From NCBI RefSeq assembly GCF_017313105.1, contig NZ_JAFLND010000002.1, positions 186,001 to 250,000 on the forward strand: DNA of 64,000 nt, read 5' to 3'. Both the position numbers and the translations under genes were made by a program. The notes under the pieces were generated by a model that did no database searches, was not told the DNA's origin, and saw only the letters and a program-made list of their open reading frames with translations. Shown piece after piece: positions 44,373 to 52,920 of this stretch. Source of the DNA: [Muricauda] lutisoli (nom. illeg.). GTDB taxonomy: Bacteria; Bacteroidota; Bacteroidia; Flavobacteriales; Flavobacteriaceae. Each line of letters opens with the position of its first letter. Position 1 is the first letter of the stretch.

Positions 44373-44721
44373 TAATTCCGCTGTGGAAATTACTCAATAA
44401 AGATCCAAGGGTGCGCACAAATTACATTTTTTAACAAAACGGGTATGAAAATTTGAAAAACCTTCTTCCGGTAAAGAATGCATTCCAAAAAATAAAATCC
44501 TTATATTAGTCCTTATTATTGTTAAATTCTTAAATCTCATTCCTTTTATTGAGATAACAGCAAACTAACTATTTAAGTTTTGTCATACCCACACACCTCA
44601 AAGTTATTAACACGAAACCGTTTTCGTGATATTTTGCAATATACTTAAATTTCGATTAACCTTTTTTTTATATATGTTTAACACTTGAATTAAAATTAAC
44701 TAAACTTAAAATTAATTATTT
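44373..44721. other. Divergent regulatory region between lacI-type gene and susC, 349 bp
   Basis: No gene is seen. It holds the LacI-like operator at 44611-44628. Immediately downstream is TATTTTG (44630-44636), a -7-like string one base short of consensus, so the operator would sit on the promoter. The 90 bp before susC are very AT-rich (TTTTTTTATATATG and similar) and may be a long 5' leader. No exact TAnnTTTG box was found on either strand. Confidence 0.45.
44611..44628. promoter_or_regulatory. LacI-family operator candidate
   Basis: CACGAAACCGTTTTCGTG: seven of nine outer positions pair perfectly and the centre is CG, the architecture of LacI/PurR operators. It lies 94 bp before the susC start and 239 bp before the regulator's start. 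The only LacI-type gene nearby is the divergent one. Confidence 0.7.
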
Positions 44722-47700
44722 ATGAAGATTACGCTACTAAAAAGCTTTTTGTTGCTTGGGGCATTTTTATGCTTTGGGATTGCAAAGGCTCAGACAGTAT
44801 CAGGTACCGTTTCGGATGCAAACGGACCGTTGCCAGGGGCAAGCGTATTGGTAAAAGGTACTACCAATGGTACGCAGACCGATTTTGATGGTAACTATAC
44901 GCTCAGCGATGTTGAGGGTAGTTCCACATTGGTTTTTAGTTACATTGGTTATAAGACCGTAGAAATTGCGGTAAATGGCCAAACTACCATTAATGTCACC
45001 TTGGAAGAAGACGCACAAGCTCTAGATGAGGTCGTAATCATCGGTTACGGTCAAACAACCGTAAAAGATGCAACTGGTTCTGTTGCCGCGGTAACCTCCG
45101 AAGAGTTTAATGGAGGTGTCATTGCTTCACCAGAACAATTGATTCAAGGTAAGACCGCCGGTGTGCAGATTACGCAATCGAGTGGTGAGCCTGGTGCAGG
45201 AATGAACTTGAGAATTAGGGGTTCCAATTCCATTCGTTCCAACAACAACCCACTTTTCGTTGTGGATGGAGTACCATTGTCGGGAGAATCAACAACACCA
45301 TCTGGTGGTGATGTAATCAACGGTAGTAACGCTACTAGAAACCCTTTGAACTTTATCAACCCTAACGACATCGAGAGCATGTCCATTTTGAAAGATGCTT
45401 CGGCAACTGCAATTTATGGTTCTCGTGGTGCAAATGGTGTTGTAATCATTACTACTAAAAGTGGTAGAACAGGTCAAGGTGGTGTATGGGAATTCAGCTC
45501 CAATTTGAGTATCTCCACACCTGCAAACGAATATGACCTTTTTGACAGAGATGAATTCCTGTCCACAACGGCAGCCATAAGAAGCCAAGAAATTGCTGAT
45601 GCCAGTGATTACGGTTTCAATACAAATTGGCAAGATTATATTACAAGGACGGTTGCTTCACAAAACCAAAACCTTTCTTACTCAAGAAACTATGGTAGCG
45701 GTAATGTTAGAGCTACATTCTCTTACGGAAAGCAATTTGGTGTGATTGAAAAATCGGCACAAGAACGTATCACAGGTAGATTAAACGCAAGTCATCGCTT
45801 TTTGGATGATAAGCTAAGGTTGAACCTTCAGGCTTCCATGTCTCGTGTTAATGACGATGCACCACCTATTAGTGGTACTTCCGGTGCAAGTGGTAACTTA
45901 ATTGGTGCTGCTTATTCTGCCAACCCAACATGGCCGGCAAGCTCCACATTTTTCTTAGAAGGAAACCAACTGAACCCTGCTAATTATCTAACTAACTTCC
46001 AGTCTGTCACTAACACAGATCGTGCTCTGATCAATTTTTCTGCTGAGTACGATATAGTTCCAGAGTTGACTGCTAAAGTAAGTGTAGGTTATGATGATTC
46101 TGATGCTAAGGCAATCTCTTCTATTTCTGGAAATGCCAATAACTTTAACCGAGTTACAGGAAATGGTCAATCCGCTTACAACACGCTAAACGCAACAAGT
46201 CAACTATTGGAAGCTACCCTTAACTATAAAAAGGATTTTGGTAATTCCTCTTTAGATGTTATTGTAGGTTACTCCTTTCAGGATTTCCAAAGAAAAGGAT
46301 TCAACTCACAAGGATGGAAAGCACCGACTACTGATTTGAACGAAATGGGTTCCGCCTTGATCGATGATGTAAATACAATAAGAGAAAGTATCAGTGGACC
46401 ATACCAACAAGCTGGTTATGCTCCAAACGGTACTTTTGTCAACAGTATCAACCCTTTTGAAGATACAGCTGCCTTGGGTGTTTCCTCTGGAGCCTATACT
46501 TCTGTTTGGATAGATACATTTGACAATACCGATGAACTACAATCTTTCTTCGCAAGGGGTAATTACTCTTTGAACAACAAGTTTTTATTTACTGCTACGG
46601 TAAGAGCTGATGGTTCTTCAAAATTTGGTGGCAGTAATCAATACGGTTATTTCCCTTCCGGTGCCTTTGCCTGGAAAATTAACGAAGAGGATTTCATTGG
46701 AGAGAACGTTTCAACATTGAAATTAAGATTGGGTGCTGGTATTACCGGTAACCAAGAAGGACTTGGATATGCCAACTTCTTAAGAAGGGTTCGTTTCGCT
46801 CAACCCGGCATTAGCGACAGTGGTGAAATTCTTAGACCAGGTGCACAGACCGTTGCAGTACAAAACCCAGACCTGAAGTGGGAATCCACTTTGGATTTGA
46901 ACGTTGGTATTGACTTCGGTTTCAATCTTGATCGTTTCAGCGGTTCCCTTGATTTTTATAGAAAAGAGACCAAAGACCTATTGTTCAGACAAGGTGCAGC
47001 AGCACCAGCTGCCGATCCTTTTGTCTTCAAAAACCTAACTGACGGTACAGTAATCAACCAAGGTATTGAAGTTTCTTTAAATTATGACTTCATTCAAATG
47101 GAGGACGTTACATTCTCCTCTTCCTTCAATTTTGCTTACAACAAGAACACAGTTGAAGGCTTGAACGGAATTACTGCCAACTTTGGTGCATTGAACGGTC
47201 CTGGACTAACGGATGCATTTGCTCAGCGTTTGGGAGAAGGAAGATCTTTATTCTCCTATTATATGGCTGAATATTCCGTTGACAGCAGCGGTAATCCAGA
47301 CTTTAACCCTGATCAAAAGGATTTTGTGGACAAGGACGGTCTACCTGATATAAATGCTGGTCTTTCCCTTAACCTTAGAGTTAAAAATTGGGATGCATCC
47401 GCATACTTTACAGGTCAGTTTGGATTCTATGTATATAACAATACAGCGAATGCATTCTTGAACAGACCAACTTTTGAGACAACAAGAAACGCTACTCAAA
47501 GAGCTTTGGACACCAACGTAAGTCAAGAAGTTTCTACACTATACCTTGAAAACGGTGATTTTGTGAGACTACAAAATGCCAGTGTAGGTTATAATGTACC
47601 ACTAAGTGGCGATGGTGCTTTAAAAAGTTTAAGACTATCGTTAACAGGACAAAACTTGTTCTTGATTACCGACTATAGTGGTTTAGATCCCGAAGTATCA

Positions 47701-47805
47701 TCTAGTACAGGTGACCTGGGTACTGGTATACCAAGTGCTAGTATTGATTACACTTCTTTCCCAAGGCCAAGAACTGTAACATTGGGTATCAACGCTAAAT
47801 TTTAA
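44722..47805 (+). CDS. SusC/RagA family TonB-linked outer membrane receptor
   Basis: 1027 residues. Signal peptide ending GIAKAQ; carboxypeptidase-D-like domain (about 25-100: TVSGTVSDANGPLPGASVLV); then the plug beginning LDEVVIIGYGQTTVKDATGSV; beta barrel to the terminal GINAKF. It imports oligomers captured by its SusD partner using TonB energy. Pairs with SusD 11 bp downstream. The substrate is not shown by the sequence; the nearby amylase suggests an alpha-glucan, but the downstream genes argue that it may be something else. Confidence 0.96.
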   Translation: MKITLLKSFLLLGAFLCFGIAKAQTVSGTVSDANGPLPGASVLVKGTTNGTQTDFDGNYTLSDVEGSSTLVFSYIGYKTVEIAVNGQTTINVTLEEDAQALDEVVIIGYGQTTVKDATGSVAAVTSEEFNGGVIASPEQLIQGKTAGVQITQSSGEPGAGMNLRIRGSNSIRSNNNPLFVVDGVPLSGESTTPSGGDVINGSNATRNPLNFINPNDIESMSILKDASATAIYGSRGANGVVIITTKSGRTGQGGVWEFSSNLSISTPANEYDLFDRDEFLSTTAAIRSQEIADASDYGFNTNWQDYITRTVASQNQNLSYSRNYGSGNVRATFSYGKQFGVIEKSAQERITGRLNASHRFLDDKLRLNLQASMSRVNDDAPPISGTSGASGNLIGAAYSANPTWPASSTFFLEGNQLNPANYLTNFQSVTNTDRALINFSAEYDIVPELTAKVSVGYDDSDAKAISSISGNANNFNRVTGNGQSAYNTLNATSQLLEATLNYKKDFGNSSLDVIVGYSFQDFQRKGFNSQGWKAPTTDLNEMGSALIDDVNTIRESISGPYQQAGYAPNGTFVNSINPFEDTAALGVSSGAYTSVWIDTFDNTDELQSFFARGNYSLNNKFLFTATVRADGSSKFGGSNQYGYFPSGAFAWKINEEDFIGENVSTLKLRLGAGITGNQEGLGYANFLRRVRFAQPGISDSGEILRPGAQTVAVQNPDLKWESTLDLNVGIDFGFNLDRFSGSLDFYRKETKDLLFRQGAAAPAADPFVFKNLTDGTVINQGIEVSLNYDFIQMEDVTFSSSFNFAYNKNTVEGLNGITANFGALNGPGLTDAFAQRLGEGRSLFSYYMAEYSVDSSGNPDFNPDQKDFVDKDGLPDINAGLSLNLRVKNWDASAYFTGQFGFYVYNNTANAFLNRPTFETTRNATQRALDTNVSQEVSTLYLENGDFVRLQNASVGYNVPLSGDGALKSLRLSLTGQNLFLITDYSGLDPEVSSSTGDLGTGIPSASIDYTSFPRPRTVTLGINAKF

Positions 47806-47816
47806 AAAAAAAAGCA

Positions 47817-49448
47817 ATGAAAAAATTTATAACACAAACGAACAAATATTTTTCTCTCAGCTTGTTCGTAGGGATTATGCTGACTTCCTGTACAGATTTG
47901 GAAGTAGAACCCACGGACTCGCTATTAGATGATGGGTTTACCGGTATACAAACTGCCGAGGCTGCTTCGAGCCAGATAACTGCAATGTACAATGATGTAA
48001 ATGGTTATTTTGGTACACAAGCGAACTTATATGCCCTAAACGAAGTTACCACAGATGCCCTTTTGGTTCCTACAAGAGGTTCTGACTGGGGTGATAATGG
48101 TATATGGAGACAATTGCACCAACACTCATGGACTCCGGAACACTCCTATATTTTAGGTGTATGGAACGAATGGAACGGTTTGCAATTAAGTGCAAGTGAA
48201 GTTTTGGATTCAAGATCCGCTTCTTCCAGTGAAGCTCAAGGACACGCCTCATTTTTAAGAGCGTTATCAATGTTTGTGATCTTGGACAACTTTGCTCAAG
48301 TACCTTACAGAGATACAGAAGCTGCCGACCCTCTAGCTGATCCAGATGTACTTACTGGAGAAGATGCGATTGGTTTTATCTTAAGTGATTTGGATAATGC
48401 CATCGCTAACCTTCCTGCATCTACTGCTGGTGATGATAATTTTAGAGCAACTAAAGCAGCTGCTCGTTTCCTAAAGGCAAAAGTCCTTTTGAACAGACAT
48501 ATTTACAATGGTTCAGGTTCAGCGGCTTCAAGTGACATGAGCGAGGTAATCTCCCTTGTTGACGCCATCGAAGGAGATGGATATGAACTTGCTTCCGACT
48601 ACTTTGATATCTTCGTACCTGGAGGTGACACAGAGACCATTTGGTACGCTCAAACTTCAGCAGGAACAAGAATATTCAACACATTGCACTACAACTCTAC
48701 AGAGCTTGGTGGTGGTGGCTGGAACGGTTTCAGTACGTTGGCTGAATTCTACGACTTGTTCGAAGGTGATGCCGATAACAACCGAGGTCTTAATGACGGC
48801 ACATTGAGCGATGGCCAAGAAGAAAGAAGAGGTTTTGTCCCTCCTAGTGGTATTGCCTACGATGGCAGCTATGGTACTGATGACAACAATGACGGTATTG
48901 TAGACGGTTCCAACGTAGGATTTGGTTTTCTTATTGGTCAACAATATGGTCCTAATGGAGCTGCTTTGGAAGATAGGGGTGGTAACCCACTATCTTTCAC
49001 AAGAGAATTCTTTAGTGCTGTTGATGGACAACCAAGCCTTGTAGATAACAATGAGATAACTGGTATCCGTGTTATTAAATACAATCCAAGAGATGGAGCA
49101 TTTGCCAACCACATAATCTTCTTCAGATATTCAGATGCATATTTGATGAAAGCTGAAGCAATGTGGAGAAGCGGTGGTAATCCAACTGCAATGATCAACG
49201 ATTTAAGAGCCATTAGAGGTGCTGCCCCACTTGGAACAGTTACCGAACAAGATCTTTTGGATGAAAGAGCTCGTGAATTGTACACAGAAGGTTGGAGAAG
49301 AAACGACATGATTCGTTTTGGACAATACACAAAAGACTGGGAATTTAAAGAAGCTGACGCTGTTGGAAATCCAGATCGTCAATTATTCCCAATCCCATCT
49401 GCCCAACTTATTCTTAACCCTAACTTGGTGCAAAACCCAGGCTATTAG
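47817..49448 (+). CDS. SusD/RagB family surface lipoprotein
   Basis: 543 residues with lipobox LTSC (Cys25). N-terminal SusD-like part (about 30-250) and C-terminal RagB/SusD domain with ERARELYTEGWRRNDMIRFG and final FPIPSAQLILNPNLVQNPGY typical of family C-termini. TPR-like helices carry the ligand-binding site. Forms the lid of the SusC pore. A strong terminator follows, so it ends the first transcription unit of the locus. Confidence 0.96.
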   Translation: MKKFITQTNKYFSLSLFVGIMLTSCTDLEVEPTDSLLDDGFTGIQTAEAASSQITAMYNDVNGYFGTQANLYALNEVTTDALLVPTRGSDWGDNGIWRQLHQHSWTPEHSYILGVWNEWNGLQLSASEVLDSRSASSSEAQGHASFLRALSMFVILDNFAQVPYRDTEAADPLADPDVLTGEDAIGFILSDLDNAIANLPASTAGDDNFRATKAAARFLKAKVLLNRHIYNGSGSAASSDMSEVISLVDAIEGDGYELASDYFDIFVPGGDTETIWYAQTSAGTRIFNTLHYNSTELGGGGWNGFSTLAEFYDLFEGDADNNRGLNDGTLSDGQEERRGFVPPSGIAYDGSYGTDDNNDGIVDGSNVGFGFLIGQQYGPNGAALEDRGGNPLSFTREFFSAVDGQPSLVDNNEITGIRVIKYNPRDGAFANHIIFFRYSDAYLMKAEAMWRSGGNPTAMINDLRAIRGAAPLGTVTEQDLLDERARELYTEGWRRNDMIRFGQYTKDWEFKEADAVGNPDRQLFPIPSAQLILNPNLVQNPGY

Positions 49449-49478
49449 AATTTCAAAGTTTAAGATGTTTAAATATGG

Positions 49479-49509
49479 AAAGACCACCGTTCGGTGGTCT
49501 TTTCTTTTT
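49479..49509 (+). terminator. Rho-independent terminator after susD
   Basis: AAAGACCACC-GTTC-GGTGGTCTTT (49479-49502), a perfect 10-bp stem with a 4-nt loop, followed by TCTTTTT. It begins 30 bp after the susD stop. It separates susCD from the six downstream genes or reduces their read-through. Confidence 0.88.
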
Positions 49510-49545
49510 GACATAACGTTTATTAGTTAATTATTAATCCTTTCT

Positions 49546-49570
49546 TAGTAAAACATTAATCGTTTTACTA
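49546..49570. promoter_or_regulatory. 25-bp dyad before the VCBS/haloperoxidase genes
   Basis: Perfect 9-bp arms TAGTAAAAC and GTTTTACTA with a 7-nt centre (ATTAATC), 47 bp before the first VCBS gene. No T run follows, so it is more like an operator than a terminator. It is unlike the LacI dyad except for the shared CGTTTT half. Possible site of a different regulator. Confidence 0.45.
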
Positions 49571-49617
49571 CCGGCGTGCAAAAAGTAATTATTTATATTA
49601 CCTCCTGCTATTGATAA

Positions 49618-52600
49618 ATGAAAATGAGAGCACAACTCTGGATTATTTTCGGATTTCTATTGACCTTGACAGGTTGTACCAAGAACAAATCAAACACACT
49701 GTTTGTTCTAAAAGATTCCAACCAAACAGGTATCAAATTTAACAACAGATTAGAGCAGACACCTGAGCTCAATATTCTAAATTATCTATACTTCTATAAT
49801 GGTGCCGGTGTTGCGGCAGGGGATTTTAATGGCGACGGTTTGGTCGATCTATACTTTACCTCCAACCAAGGAGCGGACAAATTCTATTTGAACCAAGGAG
49901 GATTTAATTTCAAAGATGCCACCACCCTATCCAACCTTACCAACAACACAGGCTGGACTACTGGTGTTACGCATGCCGATGTAAACAATGATGGCCTTTT
50001 AGACATTTATGTTTGCAAAGTGGGCGACCATGACTCCATTAGGGGACAAAACCTCCTCTATATCAACCAAGGGAACAACGAAGAAGGTATACCCACTTTT
50101 AGAGAAGAAGCAGCAACATATGGTTTGGACTTTATCGGGTACTCAACGCAAGCTGCATTTTTTGATTACGATTTGGATGGTGATTTGGATATGTACCTTA
50201 TGAACCATTCGGTTAACCCCAATCGTTCCTATGGCAAGGGCGGTAAGAGAAAGATTGTTGACTCCATGTCCGGTGACATCCTATACAAGAATCAAAACGG
50301 CCAATATATCGACGTCTCCAAAGAAGCAGGAATCTATCAAGGCACCATAGGGTACGGTTTAGGACTGGCCATCAGCGACATTAATAACGATGGTTATCCA
50401 GACATCTACATCGGTAATGATTTTTTTGAAAACGATTACTTGTACATAAACCAAAAGGATGGGACATTCAAAGAAATAATATCAAAAGATGACAAAAAGC
50501 TTGGTCATACGACCCACTTTTCCATGGGTAACGACATTGCCGACATTAATAATGATGGGCTTTCCGATATTTTGTCATTGGATATGCTTCCAGAAGATCT
50601 GGAAACATACAAAACATCCGGATTGGAATATGCCTACCCCGTTTACCAACAATATCTCAAAAATGGTTTTGCACCACAATACATGCAAAACGCGCTTCAT
50701 TTAAATTTAGACGGTGAAAATTTTGGGGAAATAGCCAATCTAAGTGGTATCGATGCCACAGAATGGTCTTGGGGAGCATTGTTTGCCGATTATGACAACG
50801 ACGGTTTCAAAGATCTTTTCATCTCCAACGGTATACAAGGGGTTACCAACGATATGGATTACATAAATTACATATCCAATGAAGAGATACAACAAAACAT
50901 AGAAAAAGGCCTGTCCGATAAGGACATGGAACTCATTGATCGCTTACCAAAGAAAAAAGTACAAAATTACTTTTATCAAAATAAAGGAGGGACCAGTTTC
51001 AACAATGTAACAGAGATGTGGGGACCACAGTTAAGTTCCTACAGTAATGGCTGTGCGTATGCAGACTTGGACAACGATGGGGATTTGGATTTGATGGTAA
51101 ACAATGTTAACCAAGAAGCATTTGTGATGGAGAACACCTTAAAGGGTGGCAATTATATAAAAATCAAATTTTCAGGAAGTCCAAAGAACAAATTCGGTAT
51201 CGGGGCGAAGGCTATTGTATTCAGCAACAAAGGCAAATCCGTTCAAGAAAACATAACAACCCGTGGATTTATGTCGGCCAAGGACAATAGCTTAAACTTT
51301 GGTGTTGGCAAAGACTCAATTATAGATTCCATTCAAATTATATGGCCACAGGGAAAATTCGAGACGTTACGCAAAATAAAGTCCAACCAAGTCTTGCAGG
51401 TTTCCCATTCAAACGCTTCAGGGAACTATTTTACGGAACATTTAGCTAAAACAGAGTCTCAGTACCATATTTCAAAAAGCTTGGATTTTGTACATAAAGA
51501 GTATCCAACCCTCGATTTTGATAGAAATCCACTCATACCATTCGCCCACTCCAATGAAGGTCCATCAATAGACGTTGCCGACATCAACAAAGATGGACTT
51601 GAAGACATATTTATTTGCGGAGGAAAGAAACAGCCTTCAACATTTTTTCTACAAGACAATGAAGGAAATTTCAATATACATCAAAGGGAAGTTTTTGAAG
51701 CAGATGCCATTAATGAAGATGTAGATCAAACATTTGCCGATGTAGATAACGATGGTGATTTAGATTTGATAGTAGTTAGTGCAGGAAATGAATTTACCAA
51801 CGGAAAACCGCTACAGCCAAGGTTATACCGCAACTCCAATGGAGAATTTAAAAAAGAAGATGGGGTGTTCGATGGAATTGAAGTAAATGCATCAAAAGTT
51901 GATGCTATGGATTTCGATAAAGATGGAGATTTGGACCTATTCATAGCTTCCAATGCAGTTCCGACAAAGTTTGGTCTAAAAAGCGAACAGTATTTATTGC
52001 AAAACGATGGGAATGGTAATTTTAAAGAAGTTACCACCATCTTTGCCCCAGGATTAAAACATATAGGCAACGTAAAAGACTTTGTATGGAAAGACTTGGA
52101 CAACAACGGTTTTGAAGACCTTATCGTTGCAGGTCATTGGACACCATTGACCATCTTTTTGAACAATGGGGAACAGCTTTTGTCTCAAAAAAATAATGGC
52201 CTTGAACATACAAATGGATGGTGGAACGCGATTGAACTTGCCGATTTGGACAATGATGGAGATCTGGATATCCTGGCTGGTAACTGGGGGCTCAACACAA
52301 AGTTCAATGCATCAATTGAAAAGCCGGTAACCCTATACATTAACGATTTTGACGACAACGGTTCCATAGAAACCGTTGTAACACATTATCATGGTAACCG
52401 GGAAACCGCTTTTGCTTCCAAGGACGAACTTGCCAAGCAAATGCCCTTTTTGAACAAAAAGTTCCTGTTCTATAAAGACTTTGCCAAAGCATCCTTGGAA
52501 GAACTATTTGGGGCAGAAAAGTTAACAGAAGCAACAAAAAGGAAAGTGTATATGCTTGGTACTTCGTATTTTGAAAATGATGGCAGTAACAACTTTAAAA

Positions 52601-52920
52601 CAAAGGCATTGCCCCGATTAGTGCAATCCTCTTCGGTAAACGATATTAACTTGGTAAAAAACAGTAAAGAAAAGATTAATGAAATATTAATGGTGGGCAA
52701 TAATTTTGAGATAAGCACCCAACTTGGTAGATTGGACGCTTCGCACGGATTTTTATTGTCAAATGATGAGAACGGTAATATTGGCTGGAAGCAAAGCCTT
52801 GGAATTTCCGGAGCCGCCAGGAAAATTGAAAAAATAAACAACAATGGGAATGATGGTTTCATCATAACGATGAATAATGACGCTCCCATTTTTTTGGTCA
52901 AAAAACAGAACGACAAATGA
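49618..52920 (+). CDS. FG-GAP/VCBS repeat and ASPIC/UnbV lipoprotein, copy 1
   Basis: 1100 residues. Lipobox LTGC with Cys20. A first array of calcium-binding repeats (about 65-420) of the type DFNGDGLVDLYF, DVNNDGLLDIYV, DYDLDGDLDMYL, then an ASPIC/UnbV domain (about 520-600: FGIGAKAIVF, TTRGFMSAKD, IDSIQIIWPQGK), then a second array (about 650-900) with DINKDGLEDIF and DVDNDGDLDLIV. These repeats fold as a calcium-stabilised beta-propeller used for binding. Likely a surface glycan- or protein-binding lipoprotein. Two paralogues follow directly with 4- and 8-bp overlaps. The function of ASPIC/UnbV is not known. Confidence 0.9.
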   Translation: MKMRAQLWIIFGFLLTLTGCTKNKSNTLFVLKDSNQTGIKFNNRLEQTPELNILNYLYFYNGAGVAAGDFNGDGLVDLYFTSNQGADKFYLNQGGFNFKDATTLSNLTNNTGWTTGVTHADVNNDGLLDIYVCKVGDHDSIRGQNLLYINQGNNEEGIPTFREEAATYGLDFIGYSTQAAFFDYDLDGDLDMYLMNHSVNPNRSYGKGGKRKIVDSMSGDILYKNQNGQYIDVSKEAGIYQGTIGYGLGLAISDINNDGYPDIYIGNDFFENDYLYINQKDGTFKEIISKDDKKLGHTTHFSMGNDIADINNDGLSDILSLDMLPEDLETYKTSGLEYAYPVYQQYLKNGFAPQYMQNALHLNLDGENFGEIANLSGIDATEWSWGALFADYDNDGFKDLFISNGIQGVTNDMDYINYISNEEIQQNIEKGLSDKDMELIDRLPKKKVQNYFYQNKGGTSFNNVTEMWGPQLSSYSNGCAYADLDNDGDLDLMVNNVNQEAFVMENTLKGGNYIKIKFSGSPKNKFGIGAKAIVFSNKGKSVQENITTRGFMSAKDNSLNFGVGKDSIIDSIQIIWPQGKFETLRKIKSNQVLQVSHSNASGNYFTEHLAKTESQYHISKSLDFVHKEYPTLDFDRNPLIPFAHSNEGPSIDVADINKDGLEDIFICGGKKQPSTFFLQDNEGNFNIHQREVFEADAINEDVDQTFADVDNDGDLDLIVVSAGNEFTNGKPLQPRLYRNSNGEFKKEDGVFDGIEVNASKVDAMDFDKDGDLDLFIASNAVPTKFGLKSEQYLLQNDGNGNFKEVTTIFAPGLKHIGNVKDFVWKDLDNNGFEDLIVAGHWTPLTIFLNNGEQLLSQKNNGLEHTNGWWNAIELADLDNDGDLDILAGNWGLNTKFNASIEKPVTLYINDFDDNGSIETVVTHYHGNRETAFASKDELAKQMPFLNKKFLFYKDFAKASLEELFGAEKLTEATKRKVYMLGTSYFENDGSNNFKTKALPRLVQSSSVNDINLVKNSKEKINEILMVGNNFEISTQLGRLDASHGFLLSNDENGNIGWKQSLGISGAARKIEKINNNGNDGFIITMNNDAPIFLVKKQNDK

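Noticed and set aside
41436..49448. Calling the whole locus a starch utilisation (sus) operon
   Set aside because: Only one GH13 enzyme is present and it is divergent; no neopullulanase, alpha-glucosidase, SusE/F or SusR-type regulator is seen, and the downstream genes are not starch-related.
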